The notes under the pieces are model-generated. The model saw only the letters and a list, made by a program, of their open reading frames with translations, did no database searches and was not told the DNA's origin. From Pseudomonadota bacterium (lineage in GTDB: Bacteria > Pseudomonadota > Alphaproteobacteria > Reyranellales > Reyranellaceae): a DNA stretch of 64,000 nucleotides. The stretch's first letter is position 1, and each line of letters opens with the position of its first letter. Location: assembly GCA_018242505.1 (NCBI GenBank), contig JAFEBU010000027.1:145957-209956 (forward strand), read 5' to 3'. Made by a program: the position numbers and the translations under genes. Shown piece by piece: positions 45,348 through 52,583 of this stretch.

Positions 45348-45675
45348 CCCAATCGGCGCGTCCAGCAGGGTGCTGGACAGGGGTTTTGAGTCGTGCGTCC
45401 AGGCGATACCGGCCCGGGGTCGCTCTTGCAATTGTTTCACGCTCTTCCCTCGCTCCGTCGGCTCGAGCGAGACGAGGTCACCCGAGAGCTTGAGGTCGAG
45501 CACGAAATTGGCGCTCCTCAGGACCACTGCCGGCTGCCTGGCGCGCAGCGCCTGGCATCAGGGTGGGGCAAGACTCGGGGGAAGAAGCCACCAAAGACAA
45601 AGTCACTCTACGAGCTCAAGATGCAGCTCAGTTTGCTCCAGCGCAAATCCTCATGAGGATCAGGAGGGTAAAGTA
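45348..45675. other. Non-coding stretch, possibly former coding sequence
   Basis: About 330 bp follow the 77-aa gene. A frame at 45393-45656 ends in a lysine-rich, helix-like tail (KKPPKTKSLYELKMQLSLLQ), but its first half does not look like protein and no ribosome site is seen. I treat it as unsupported. Confidence 0.35.
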
Positions 45676-45702
45676 ATGAAGCTTTGGCTCTCATTCGGAT
45701 GA
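45676..45702 (+). other. Possible leader peptide (8 codons)
   Basis: ATG at 45676 has one of the best ribosome sites in the window (AGGAGG, 7 bp spacing). It encodes only MKLWLSFG before TGA, ending 3 bp before the start of the next gene, whose own ribosome site is poor. Translation of this mini-frame may feed ribosomes into the membrane-protein gene. The alternative is that the true start of the membrane protein has been disrupted. Confidence 0.4.
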
Positions 45703-45705
45703 CCC

Positions 45706-46182
45706 ATGATGGATATCATTGTCGCCCGTGCACTTCATATCCTCGCCGTCGTGATCTGGATCGGCGGCGTTTCGATGGCCACAACCGTCATGCTGCCAGC
45801 GGTGCGGCGTGGCTTGTTGGGGAGCGACAGACTGAAGGCATTCCAGGCCTTTGAACGCCGCTTCGTCTGGCAGGCTCGGACGGCAATCGTCGTCGTCGGG
45901 CTGACCGGGATCTATATGACGGATCGCCTCGATCTGTGGGATCGATTCCTCTCGGCGCAATTCTGGTGGATGCACGCGATGGTCTGCGTCTGGCTGCTGT
46001 TCGCGTTCATCCTGTTCATTGCCGAGCCATTCATTCTTCATCGACGGATCGACGCTTGGGCGCATGCGCAGCCAGAGCGCGTCTTCGCACGGCTGCATCG
46101 GGTGCACTGGGTATTGTTGGTGCTCAGCGTCGTGACGATTCTCGGGGCGGTGGCTGGCAGCCACGGATGGTCGTTCTTCTGA
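45706..46182 (+). CDS. Four-helix membrane protein, CopD/DUF2269-like
   Basis: A 158-residue inner-membrane protein with four hydrophobic segments at about residues 5-32, 58-75, 84-104 and 133-155. The first helix carries His in ALHILAVVIWIGGVSM, and the last repeats an H-x-x-H-W pattern (LHRVHWVLLVLSVVTILG). This conserved-His arrangement is seen in CopD-type and DUF2269 membrane proteins that may bind haem or copper. Family assignment is by pattern only. Confidence 0.7.
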   Translation: MMDIIVARALHILAVVIWIGGVSMATTVMLPAVRRGLLGSDRLKAFQAFERRFVWQARTAIVVVGLTGIYMTDRLDLWDRFLSAQFWWMHAMVCVWLLFAFILFIAEPFILHRRIDAWAHAQPERVFARLHRVHWVLLVLSVVTILGAVAGSHGWSFF

Positions 46183-46316
46183 TCGCTTCCGGGGACCACG
46201 TGAGATTCGGCGGCACGAACTGGACCTGTGGCATTCTATGTCACGAGTGACGGCGGGTATGCTGATCCGCTTTGGTCCTCATACCATCCGAGTGCTGGAT
46301 GCGACGATCCGTAGGT

Positions 46317-46505
46317 CTACTCCGGGTCCTTGATCGGCGCGTAGGCCTTGAAGCGCTGTAGCGCCGATTCGAGGAGTTGGCGGATCGCCTGGGTTCTGGA
46401 AATACCGGCCTGGGCGGCCCATTGATCGAGTGTCGCGAGAAGTGACGATGGGAGGTCAATGGTGACCTCCTCATTCGGTCCCGGTCTGGTGGGGATCTCA
46501 GCCAC
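46317..46505 (-). CDS. Ribbon-helix-helix DNA-binding protein, 62 aa
   Basis: A short MetJ/Arc/CopG-type fold. It has the beta strand EEVTIDLPSSLLATLDQWAAQAG, then ISRTQAIRQLLESALQRF. The first strand would insert in the DNA major groove as a dimer. Its start lies inside the end of the upstream RHH gene (8-bp overlap), so the two are translationally coupled. No toxin gene is next to it, so an antitoxin role is unproven. Confidence 0.75.
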   Translation of the reverse strand: MAEIPTRPGPNEEVTIDLPSSLLATLDQWAAQAGISRTQAIRQLLESALQRFKAYAPIKDPE

Positions 46506-46677
46506 GTCCCTCGTCTCTTTTTAGGTCGGCCTCGACCAACTGCCGAACCGCTCCGCTCCCAGCCAGGTCCTCTTTTGCAGCCCAAGCGTCGATCGCTGCA
46601 ATTAACCCAACGGGAGCGCGGATCGTCAACAGCGGGTCCCGGCTTGTGGCTGGGCACCCAGAGAATGTCCGGATCAT
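46498..46677 (-). CDS. Second ribbon-helix-helix-like protein, 59 aa
   Basis: The frame from MIRTFSGCPATSRDPLLTIRAPVGL contains a strand (DPLLTIRAPVGLIAAIDAWAAKEDL) and two helices (AGSGAVRQLVEADLKR), matching the RHH pattern of the overlapping downstream gene. The start is uncertain: an in-frame GTG lies 21 bp upstream. A tandem pair of such small regulators could form heterodimers (inference). Confidence 0.6.
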   Translation of the reverse strand: MIRTFSGCPATSRDPLLTIRAPVGLIAAIDAWAAKEDLAGSGAVRQLVEADLKRDEGRG

Positions 46678-46932
46678 GGCTAAGCCAAGACATAGCACAT
46701 CACGTCGTGTTTTTTTACTTCAACGTGGCAAGAAGGGGCGGCGAGTCGGCGGCCGGTCTCCACCAGCTCCAGGCGTGCTCGGTGTGCCGAACAGGAGATC
46801 CGACATCACCCGTGGCGTGACTAATTCCCGTTTGGCCGGCCGAGGCCCACGCGCTGTGCGGCTTGCCGGGAGTGGACGCAGCGGTCGGAAGCCGTTGCCG
46901 TGAATGCTGGCTGCTGCTGGTGGCGTGCCTTG

Positions 46933-47181
46933 TCAATCCAGCTCTTTCTTGGTGACCGCGAACGACTTATCGAAGTGGAAGTCGTACGTCTTGCCGTCCG
47001 CACACTTCGCATCATCGACCTCGAACCTGCCGTCATCGAACTCCATCTTGCCGCCGGTGCAGCCCTGCGCTTTGAGGGCATCGACAAGTTTCGTCCGTTC
47101 GTCGTCCGTGAGCGGCCGGTCGGCCAAGGCCGGTGCGGTCCAAGCGATTGCAAGGCCCAGCCCGATCAGAGTTCGTCGCAT
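46933..47181 (-). CDS. Small secreted PepSY-like protein
   Basis: An 82-residue exported protein. It has a signal peptide (MRRTLIGLGLAIAWTAPALA), then RPLTDDERTKLVDALKAQGCTGGKMEFDDGRFEVDDAKCADGKTYDF. That is one PepSY-like unit (helix followed by G-x-x-x-x-x-x-D-D-G-x-F-E-V-x-D-A). Two Cys could form a disulfide in the periplasm. The start follows GGAGGG. Members of this type are small periplasmic proteins of unknown role, sometimes next to sensor kinases. Confidence 0.75.
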   Translation of the reverse strand: MRRTLIGLGLAIAWTAPALADRPLTDDERTKLVDALKAQGCTGGKMEFDDGRFEVDDAKCADGKTYDFHFDKSFAVTKKELD

Positions 47182-47182
47182 G

Positions 47183-47518
47183 TCACCCTCCTGTGCAGAG
47201 ACAATGCAACGCCGATCGAAAGGTTGCCGGCTGATCAACGGGCTCGACGCCGACGAAGTAGTGCTCGACCGCGGCTGGCGGCAGCGGAGGGACGGCCGTT
47301 CTCGAACGACCCATCCCTCTTCCGTATCGGAGAGCACTCGCGTCGATTGCCGCCCGACTCGCCAGGCCTCTTTCCGTCAGCGGGTTGACGATATGAATGC
47401 GCCCACATGCAGGGCAATTCTGGACAATATGGTGATCGGGTTTTGCAGGCGTCGACGTCGTACCCTGCATGAGGTCGCCGGTCACCGGGTGCCGGAAGAG
47501 AAAGTTGAGCAACGACAC
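47183..47518 (-). CDS. Small CxxC (zinc-ribbon-like) protein, 3' part doubtful
   Basis: From a GTG at 47518 the frame reads MSLLNFLFRHPVTGDLMQGTTS, then NCPACGRIHIVNPLT. This resembles a family of about 60-residue proteins in rhizobia-like bacteria with a V-T-G-x-x-x-Q-G and CxAC-R-x-H-x-V-N-P pattern. After NPLT the family would soon end, but this frame runs on for about 60 unnatural residues, so a frameshift or lost stop near 47370 is likely. A single CxxC suggests a metal site only in a dimer. Confidence 0.4.
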   Translation of the reverse strand: MSLLNFLFRHPVTGDLMQGTTSTPAKPDHHIVQNCPACGRIHIVNPLTERGLASRAAIDASALRYGRGMGRSRTAVPPLPPAAVEHYFVGVEPVDQPATFRSALHCLCTGG

Positions 47519-47555
47519 GGTCTTTCCGAACCTGGTTGGCTCGGGCTGATGGACG

Positions 47556-47608
47556 ACAGATCAAATGGTCAGGAAACGACGTCAACGTTTCCTGACCATT
47601 TGATCTGT
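47556..47608. repeat. Perfect 23-bp inverted repeat with 7-base loop
   Basis: The left arm at 47556-47578 begins ACAGATCAAATGGTCAGG. The right arm at 47586-47608 is its exact reverse complement. The loop is ACGTCAA. The arms are less GC-rich than the surroundings. There is no T-run, so it is not a classical terminator. It lies upstream of the CxxC gene start and could be a regulatory hairpin or the scar of a mobile element. Confidence 0.85.
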
Positions 47609-48042
47609 GGCGGCCATGCCTCGGGCCTAAACCAACCGGGCCTCGCCGCCGTTCGGCTGTAGGCTCCTGCTGGCCTTGGCGGGTGGCGGGCGGATAGCTT
47701 CGCTACCGTCTCGGGCTCATTGGTCACACTGCCTCGTTCCTTCGATAATCGAGAACCCCCGTGGAGCATGGCGGGGAGGGGATGGCCCTGCATGCGGCTC
47801 GCCCCGACCGCGACAGCGCCCTGCGGCCAGCGAGGCCTGGAAGGCTGGTCATGCACAACCTTCCCCGTCAGCGCGCAGAGATCATCCCGAAAGGCGGCTC
47901 AGCTCATGCGTGAGTCGGCGCAGCAGCGTCACGTCGAACAGGCGATAGGGGCGCCTCGTTGTGGACGACTCCTTGGCCTGAATTCGGACAAGCACGGGAG
48001 ACGATGGGCTCAACAATCGAAGTTTGCCGTTACCGGCATGGC
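47609..48042. other. Non-coding stretch
   Basis: About 430 bp between the inverted repeat and the methyltransferase stop. Open frames exist on both strands, but none has a good start site or protein-like content. No gene is supported. Confidence 0.4.
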
Positions 48043-48735
48043 TCACGCCTTCGGGTCATGTACCGACAGCTCAAGCCCACCGCGGAACGGCAGCGTCATG
48101 GTGCGGAAGCCGTTGGCCGGATCGTTGATGAACGCGAAATAATCCGCATAGGCGCTTCGATAGGATTCCGTATTGTCGCACACCACGATGGCGCCGTGCC
48201 GAAGGCATGGCGCCACCAGTTCGAGGGCTGGACGCGCCATCGGAGTCCAGATGTCGACCAGCATGAAATCGATTGGTCCTTCGAGGGTCTTGAGGGTCTC
48301 CCTCAGATCACCTTCGAGCAGCTGGATGAAGCCGCTCAAACCGGCCTTGGCAAACTCATTGCGCGCGGCGGTCGCCTTTTCGGACTCGTACTCCGTGCCG
48401 ATGACCAGCGCGCTGCCGCCTGCGGCACGTATGTTGTCGCGCAAAGCAGCAGCGAGATAGAGGGTCGAAACGCCATACGACGTGCCGATCTCGACCGCGC
48501 GCCGGGCGCCAGTCACACGCAGAAGCTGATAGCAGAACTCTGCCTTGTCACGATCAAGCGCAACCAGCTTGTCGCTGAGGAAGCTTTTGGTTCGAGCAGC
48601 CTCGTCACTCTCGGAGGTGTTCGGGTGCTCGGTGCGTTCAGCACGGTATTGCTTCAGCGTCTCGAGCTGCCTGTCGCTCTTGGCATGAAGGGCTGCCAGG
48701 CGTTGCTCCAGTTGCGGATCCTGCAAGACACTCAT
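48043..48735 (-). CDS. Class I SAM-dependent O-methyltransferase (family 3-like)
   Basis: A 230-residue methyltransferase. The SAM-binding motif I is AVEIGTSYGVSTLYLAAAL (about residue 80). The second strand ends in GTEYESEKA, the Asp is in IDFMLVDIWTPM (about 158), and HGAIVVCDNTES follows. The N-terminal 60 residues form helices (LEQRLAALHAKSDRQLETLKQY), as in catechol- or caffeoyl-CoA-type O-methyltransferases. The start overlaps the end of an unknown upstream gene by 4 bp, so the two products probably act together. Confidence 0.85.
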   Translation of the reverse strand: MSVLQDPQLEQRLAALHAKSDRQLETLKQYRAERTEHPNTSESDEAARTKSFLSDKLVALDRDKAEFCYQLLRVTGARRAVEIGTSYGVSTLYLAAALRDNIRAAGGSALVIGTEYESEKATAARNEFAKAGLSGFIQLLEGDLRETLKTLEGPIDFMLVDIWTPMARPALELVAPCLRHGAIVVCDNTESYRSAYADYFAFINDPANGFRTMTLPFRGGLELSVHDPKA

Positions 48736-49223
48736 CTTGGATCGACCGGCGTAACCGCGTGCGGCCGTTCGCGGCCGCCGGGAGGACCCAGCGGCGGCAA
48801 GGCGAGGGGAAGGTTGTTGGCCTTGAAGAGGGCGGCAAGCGCTTGAGCCGTAACCTGCAACTCTTGGCGCTGCTGCGGGCGGGCCAACCATCGGAGGTGA
48901 GCTTGGAAAAGGACGTGATCGTCGGCCTGGGCTGCTGCGAGCAAGGTCAGGATCTGGCGTTCGTCGGCGGTGATGTCGAATGGATTGGACGCACAGAGAG
49001 TCAATTGTCGGCGACTGGCCGCACCCAATGCTCTCAAGAAGGTGCAGAGGGCGAGGAAGGCTCTCGGTCCGTCCTGGCCACAGGCGTCGGCAAATTCGTG
49101 GGCCATTACCGGACAGCGGATCCGCCCTTCGACAATGCGACGCCACGACCAAACGAGCAGGTGTTCGCTGTACCCGGATCTCCCAATGTCCGGGGCTGCT
49201 CTTGGCGCTCGTCCCGTCAGCAT
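48732..49223 (-). CDS. Unknown 163-aa helical protein coupled to the methyltransferase
   Basis: The start MLTGRAPRAAPDIGRSGYSEH follows TTGGAGG with good spacing. The rest is almost all helix and Leu/Ala/Arg-rich: LLVWSWRRIVEGRIRCPVMAHEF, then FLALCTFLRALGAASRRQLTL and ADERQILTLLAAAQADDH. No signal or membrane segment is seen. Its TGA overlaps the methyltransferase ATG (ATGA). It follows the ferredoxin-NADP reductase stop by 37 bp on the same strand. No family is recognised. It could be a regulatory or adaptor subunit. Confidence 0.65.
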   Translation of the reverse strand: MLTGRAPRAAPDIGRSGYSEHLLVWSWRRIVEGRIRCPVMAHEFADACGQDGPRAFLALCTFLRALGAASRRQLTLCASNPFDITADERQILTLLAAAQADDHVLFQAHLRWLARPQQRQELQVTAQALAALFKANNLPLALPPLGPPGGRERPHAVTPVDPR

Positions 49224-49260
49224 GTAGCCATCCTCCAACAAGTGGCTCGCGTTGCCGCAA

Positions 49261-50097
49261 CTATTCGACGAAGGCCTTCTCGACCACGAACTCTGCCGGC
49301 CGTGTGGTACTGCCTTCGTTCAGGCCTGCCTGTTCGAGGATTCTGCGCAGGTCTGCCAGCATCTGCATGCTGCCGCACAGCATGAAGCGATCAGTCTCGC
49401 GATCGATCGGCGGCAGGCCGACATCGCGTGCCAAGGTGCCGTTCTCCAGCAGGTGCGAAATGCGCCCGCGATACCTGAACGGCTCACGGGTTACGGTCGG
49501 ATAGTAGATCAGCTTGTCTCGCACGAGATCGCCCAGGATCTCGTCGGCCGGCAACTCGTCGGCGAGTTTGGAACGGTAGGCGAGGTCACGCACATGGCGG
49601 CAACCATGGACCAGCACCACCCTTTCAAATCTCTCATAGACCTCGGAGTCGCGCACAAGCGAGAGGAATGGGGCAAGGCCCGTGCCAGTACCAAGCAGGT
49701 AGAGGTTCCGTCCAGGCATCAGGCTGTCGAGCAACAAGGTGCCGGTCGCCTTCGCTCCCACCAAGATCTCATCTCCAGGCGTCAGGTTCTTCAGCCGTGA
49801 GGTGAGCTCGCCGTCAGGCACCTTGATGGAGAAAAACTCCAGCTCTTCGTCGTAATGGGCGCTGGCGATCGAATAGGCCCGCAGTACCGGCCGTCCTTCG
49901 ATCCTGAGGCCGATCATCGTGAATTGGCCGCTGGCGAAGCGGAAACCCCTATCGCGGGTGGTCCGGAAGCTGAACAACTCGTCGGTCCAGTGATGCACGG
50001 AGCGGACGGTTTGGAGTCTGCACGGTCTCAAGGGCGACCTCCGCGGTGGGCAGTCGGATCGGTCCGACAGGCCCTTCATTGACAGGGTGGTTGACAT
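49261..50097 (-). CDS. fpr: Ferredoxin/flavodoxin-NADP+ reductase, N-terminus disturbed
   Basis: A 278-residue FAD enzyme of the bacterial FPR type. It has SVHHWTDELFSFRTTRD, FRFASGQFTMIGL (R-x-Y-S-like RAYSIASAHYDEELEFF for FAD), GTGTGLAPFLSLVRD for NADP, and the C-terminal FVVEKAFVE. It moves electrons between NADPH and ferredoxin or flavodoxin. The first 35 codons of this frame look unnatural, while a neighbouring frame reads NHPVNEGPVGPIRLPTAEVALETVQ, a plausible start. A frameshift near 50000 is likely, so the start given is uncertain. Confidence 0.85.
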   Translation of the reverse strand: MSTTLSMKGLSDRSDCPPRRSPLRPCRLQTVRSVHHWTDELFSFRTTRDRGFRFASGQFTMIGLRIEGRPVLRAYSIASAHYDEELEFFSIKVPDGELTSRLKNLTPGDEILVGAKATGTLLLDSLMPGRNLYLLGTGTGLAPFLSLVRDSEVYERFERVVLVHGCRHVRDLAYRSKLADELPADEILGDLVRDKLIYYPTVTREPFRYRGRISHLLENGTLARDVGLPPIDRETDRFMLCGSMQMLADLRRILEQAGLNEGSTTRPAEFVVEKAFVE

Positions 50098-50104
50098 AAT
50101 GCAA

Positions 50105-50121
50105 TTGATAATTAATCTCAA
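50105..50121. promoter_or_regulatory. AT-rich imperfect palindrome upstream of fpr
   Basis: TTGATAATTAATCTCAA is a 17-base dyad (TTGA...TCAA with two mismatched pairs) in otherwise GC-rich sequence, within 30 bp of the fpr start and about 87 bp from the divergent DUF2325 gene. It may be an operator or a -10/-35 region. It does not match the FNR box spacing. Confidence 0.4.
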
Positions 50122-50207
50122 GTAGTCGCTGGAGCAGAGGGGCAGTGCGCTTCACGCCGAGGGGGCGCCGACTCTCCTCCAGCCCACGCACGTGGAGCGC
50201 CCGATCC

Positions 50208-51521
50208 ATGGATGACTTCCCTTTTCCAGTGTTGGGCAGGACCGGACCTGCCGCGATGGAGGCTCCGCCGGCCGACGCCGCTGTACGGGCGCTGCTGGCG
50301 CCGTCCTGCGTCGGGGAAGACGGCCTGCCGGGGCGCTACAGGATCTGGGAGCTCGAGGCCGGCACCCATTGTTCGGTCATCGGGACCTGCCTCAGCCTCG
50401 AAGACCTCCATCGTCTCATCCGGAAGGCCAACGCGACGATCGCTCCGGATGCCGATGACCATGACATCCACGGTTACTTCGTGACGCAGGCCGCGCGGCG
50501 GTCGATGGTCTCGAAGCTGATCCACAAGACGCTCGATCGCAAATACGCGCCCCAGATCGCCCGCCTGCGAGCCTGTCCGCCCGACGAGGTGTGGGCGTTA
50601 TGGCGTCAGGCCATGACCAGCGGTGACGTGGCGGGACCGTACTGGGCGCTGATGACGCTCAAGGCGGCCCCGCGGCCGATGCGCATCCGCGCCTACAACG
50701 AGATCCACATGCTGTCGCATCTGATGGGCAAGTCGAGCCGTGATGACATCAAACGGATACGCCAGCTCGAGGCGGCCCATGCCGAGATCGCCCAGAAGCT
50801 GGAGCGGACGCGCGTGCGGGCCGAGACGACCATCCGGGAGCGCGACGATCGGATACGCGAGCTCGAGGCCCGGCTCGCCGCGGCAACGACCCTCCCCAGG
50901 AGCGGCTCCGCTCCGACAGGGAGCGACCGCAAGCAGGATGTGCGGATGGATCGCCTGCGCGCCCGCTTCGCGACCCTGGAACGGTGCCTCGAAGCGGAAC
51001 GGGCAAGGGCGCGCAGCGCCGAGCATCGGCTGTCGGCGAGGGAGGCGGAACGCGACCACGAGGTGCAGGCGCCACCGCTCCCGGCAGCTTCTCCGGGCGC
51101 GCCGCCTGATCCGGACGGGGGCCAGGGGGGCGGGAGCCAGAGGGACGGGGGCCAGAGGGACGAGCTGCTCGCAGGTCGGGCCGTGCTCTATGTCGGCGGC
51201 TATCGCGAGGTGACGCCACGGCTGCGGGCCCATGTCGAAAGAAGAGGGGGCACGTTCCTCTACCACGACGGCGGCATCGAGATGCAGACCACGCGCCTGT
51301 CGGGGCTCGTGTCGCAGGTGAACGCCGTGCTCTGCCCCGTGGGGTGCGTGAGCCACGATGCGTGCATGCACCTCAAGCGTCTGTGCAAACGCTACGGCAA
51401 GCGCCTGGTGCTGCTGCGCAGCGCCGGCCTGTCGGGCTTTGCGTCCGCCGTGGCGGAGATCGCAAGCAATTTGCCGACGGGAGATGCGCAGGGGCGAAGT
51501 GCCCTGGCATCGCGAGAGTAG
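50208..51521 (+). CDS. DUF2325 domain-containing protein with coiled coil
   Basis: A 437-residue cytosolic protein. Residues about 1-180 form a Cys/His-bearing N-terminal part (CSVIGTCLSLEDLHRLIRKAN; DDHDIHGYFVTQAARRS). About 190-310 is a coiled coil (IKRIRQLEAAHAEIAQKLERTRVR and MDRLRARFATLERCLEAERARARS), followed by a Gly/Asp-rich linker. The C-terminal DUF2325 domain has VLYVGGYREVTPRLRAHVERRGGTFLYHDGG and CPVGCVSHDACMHLKRLCKRYGK. The function of DUF2325 proteins is unknown; their Cys/His sites suggest metal or redox sensing. The start MDDFPFPVLGRTG was preferred over an upstream in-frame extension. Confidence 0.85.
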   Translation: MDDFPFPVLGRTGPAAMEAPPADAAVRALLAPSCVGEDGLPGRYRIWELEAGTHCSVIGTCLSLEDLHRLIRKANATIAPDADDHDIHGYFVTQAARRSMVSKLIHKTLDRKYAPQIARLRACPPDEVWALWRQAMTSGDVAGPYWALMTLKAAPRPMRIRAYNEIHMLSHLMGKSSRDDIKRIRQLEAAHAEIAQKLERTRVRAETTIRERDDRIRELEARLAAATTLPRSGSAPTGSDRKQDVRMDRLRARFATLERCLEAERARARSAEHRLSAREAERDHEVQAPPLPAASPGAPPDPDGGQGGGSQRDGGQRDELLAGRAVLYVGGYREVTPRLRAHVERRGGTFLYHDGGIEMQTTRLSGLVSQVNAVLCPVGCVSHDACMHLKRLCKRYGKRLVLLRSAGLSGFASAVAEIASNLPTGDAQGRSALASRE

Positions 51522-51533
51522 GAGGACCTTCCG

Positions 51534-52052
51534 ATGGGCGTTGATCGACGGGACCTGTTGCCGAGCGACGCGGTGAGCGTCGGTGTCTTGATGGTGACGG
51601 CCATGACCCCCCTGGCGATCGCTGGGATCGTCCGGGCGCTGACGCATGTCGGCGCCCCTTCCTGGCGTCCGGTCGGCGACGTCGTGGTGGAAGCGGTCGG
51701 TCGCTTGCGCGGGATCGGCCTGCTCGCACCGTCCCGGGAGCGCGACGACACGCTGGGGCCGACGGGGAGGGGCCGGGCAGTCCTGCCGGAGCTGCTCTAC
51801 GCATTGCCCCTGTCCGGCACATTCCCCGACATTGGATACAAGCTGAAGGTGATGGGGCTGGACGTGCTGGAGGGGGCCGCCCGCGAACGGCAGCACCAGG
51901 CGCTCCTGGACCACTGGCGGGAGGCGACGTCCCTGTGGCAGGACGCCGAGGATCGCTGTCCCTGCCGGCAGCCGTCGGTTCGGAGTTGGATGCGGCACAA
52001 TATCGACCTTGCCCGCTCGGAGATCGCGTGGCTGACGGCGGCCAGAGGCTAG
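51534..52052 (+). CDS. PadR-like helical protein, 172 aa
   Basis: Begins 12 bp after the DUF2325 gene with a strong TAGGAGGA site. The middle (VVEAVGRLRGIGLLAPSRERDDTLGPTGRGRAVLPELLY) reads like a winged helix. The C-terminal part (RQHQALLDHWREATSLWQDAEDRC and RSWMRHNIDLARSEIAWLTAAR) has the four-helix pattern that closes PadR-type regulators. A C-x-C pair lies in DRCPCRQP. The family call is tentative. Tight linkage suggests it works with the DUF2325 protein, perhaps as sensor and regulator. Confidence 0.6.
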   Translation: MGVDRRDLLPSDAVSVGVLMVTAMTPLAIAGIVRALTHVGAPSWRPVGDVVVEAVGRLRGIGLLAPSRERDDTLGPTGRGRAVLPELLYALPLSGTFPDIGYKLKVMGLDVLEGAARERQHQALLDHWREATSLWQDAEDRCPCRQPSVRSWMRHNIDLARSEIAWLTAARG

Positions 52053-52583
52053 CGACGCGCCCCAGCCGGGTATTCGATGGGCGTCCGATGGCGCCGCGCG
52101 CCTCCTCCTCCGCGACCCGTGCCAACCGGGTGGCGATCCGCCGCTGCCCGCCGCTGCCGCCGCCGGCGGCACGGTCGCGACGGGGGGCAGCCGGTCGTGC
52201 GGTCCCTCTCTGCCGGATCTCGTCCGGCACGACGGCGCGAGCCTCGCCCCTCTGTCCGACAGCCCGAGGCAGAGGTGTGAGACGCGCCCGGGACATCGGC
52301 TCAAGACGCCAGCCCAGGACATCGGCCCGAGACGCCAGCTCGAGACGGGCGAGCGTGAACACAAATCCGCTCGCGCGATGACTGAAGCTCCTTGCGTATC
52401 TTCCAAAGGATGTTGTCTTCCAAAGGATGCTGGCCTCGGCTCGATGCCAGCAAGATTTCTCTCCGGCCAGTGGATGCATTGAGCCTCTCCAGGCACTATT
52501 CATCAAGAATGCCCGCATGGTCAGGAGGTCGTTCTCCATCCTTGCGGGTGGAAAGTTGAACCCCAACGTCAATGAGGCTTGCC
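52053..52583. other. Non-coding stretch
   Basis: About 530 bp. 52080-52340 is very GC-rich, with long frames on the minus strand that are a composition effect. Near 52388-52435 the motif CCAAAGGATG(T/C)TG occurs twice, 21 bp apart, with GCTCGATGCCAG close by. No gene is supported. Confidence 0.4.

Noticed and set aside
44475..45527. A 350-residue minus-strand frame over the integrase remnant
   Set aside because: No family features or ribosome site. The plus strand carries a recognisable integrase fragment in the same place.
46317..46677. Toxin-antitoxin module
   Set aside because: Two RHH genes are present but no toxin-like frame lies on either side. The neighbour at 46933 is an exported PepSY-like protein.
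50105..50121. FNR/Anr box upstream of fpr
   Set aside because: TTGAT and a TCAA half are present but the spacing is wrong for TTGAT-N4-ATCAA.
50598..52496. A 632-residue open frame on the minus strand
   Set aside because: It lies opposite the DUF2325 and PadR-like genes, is Arg/Pro/His-rich, and has no ribosome site or family motif. It is a GC-composition effect.
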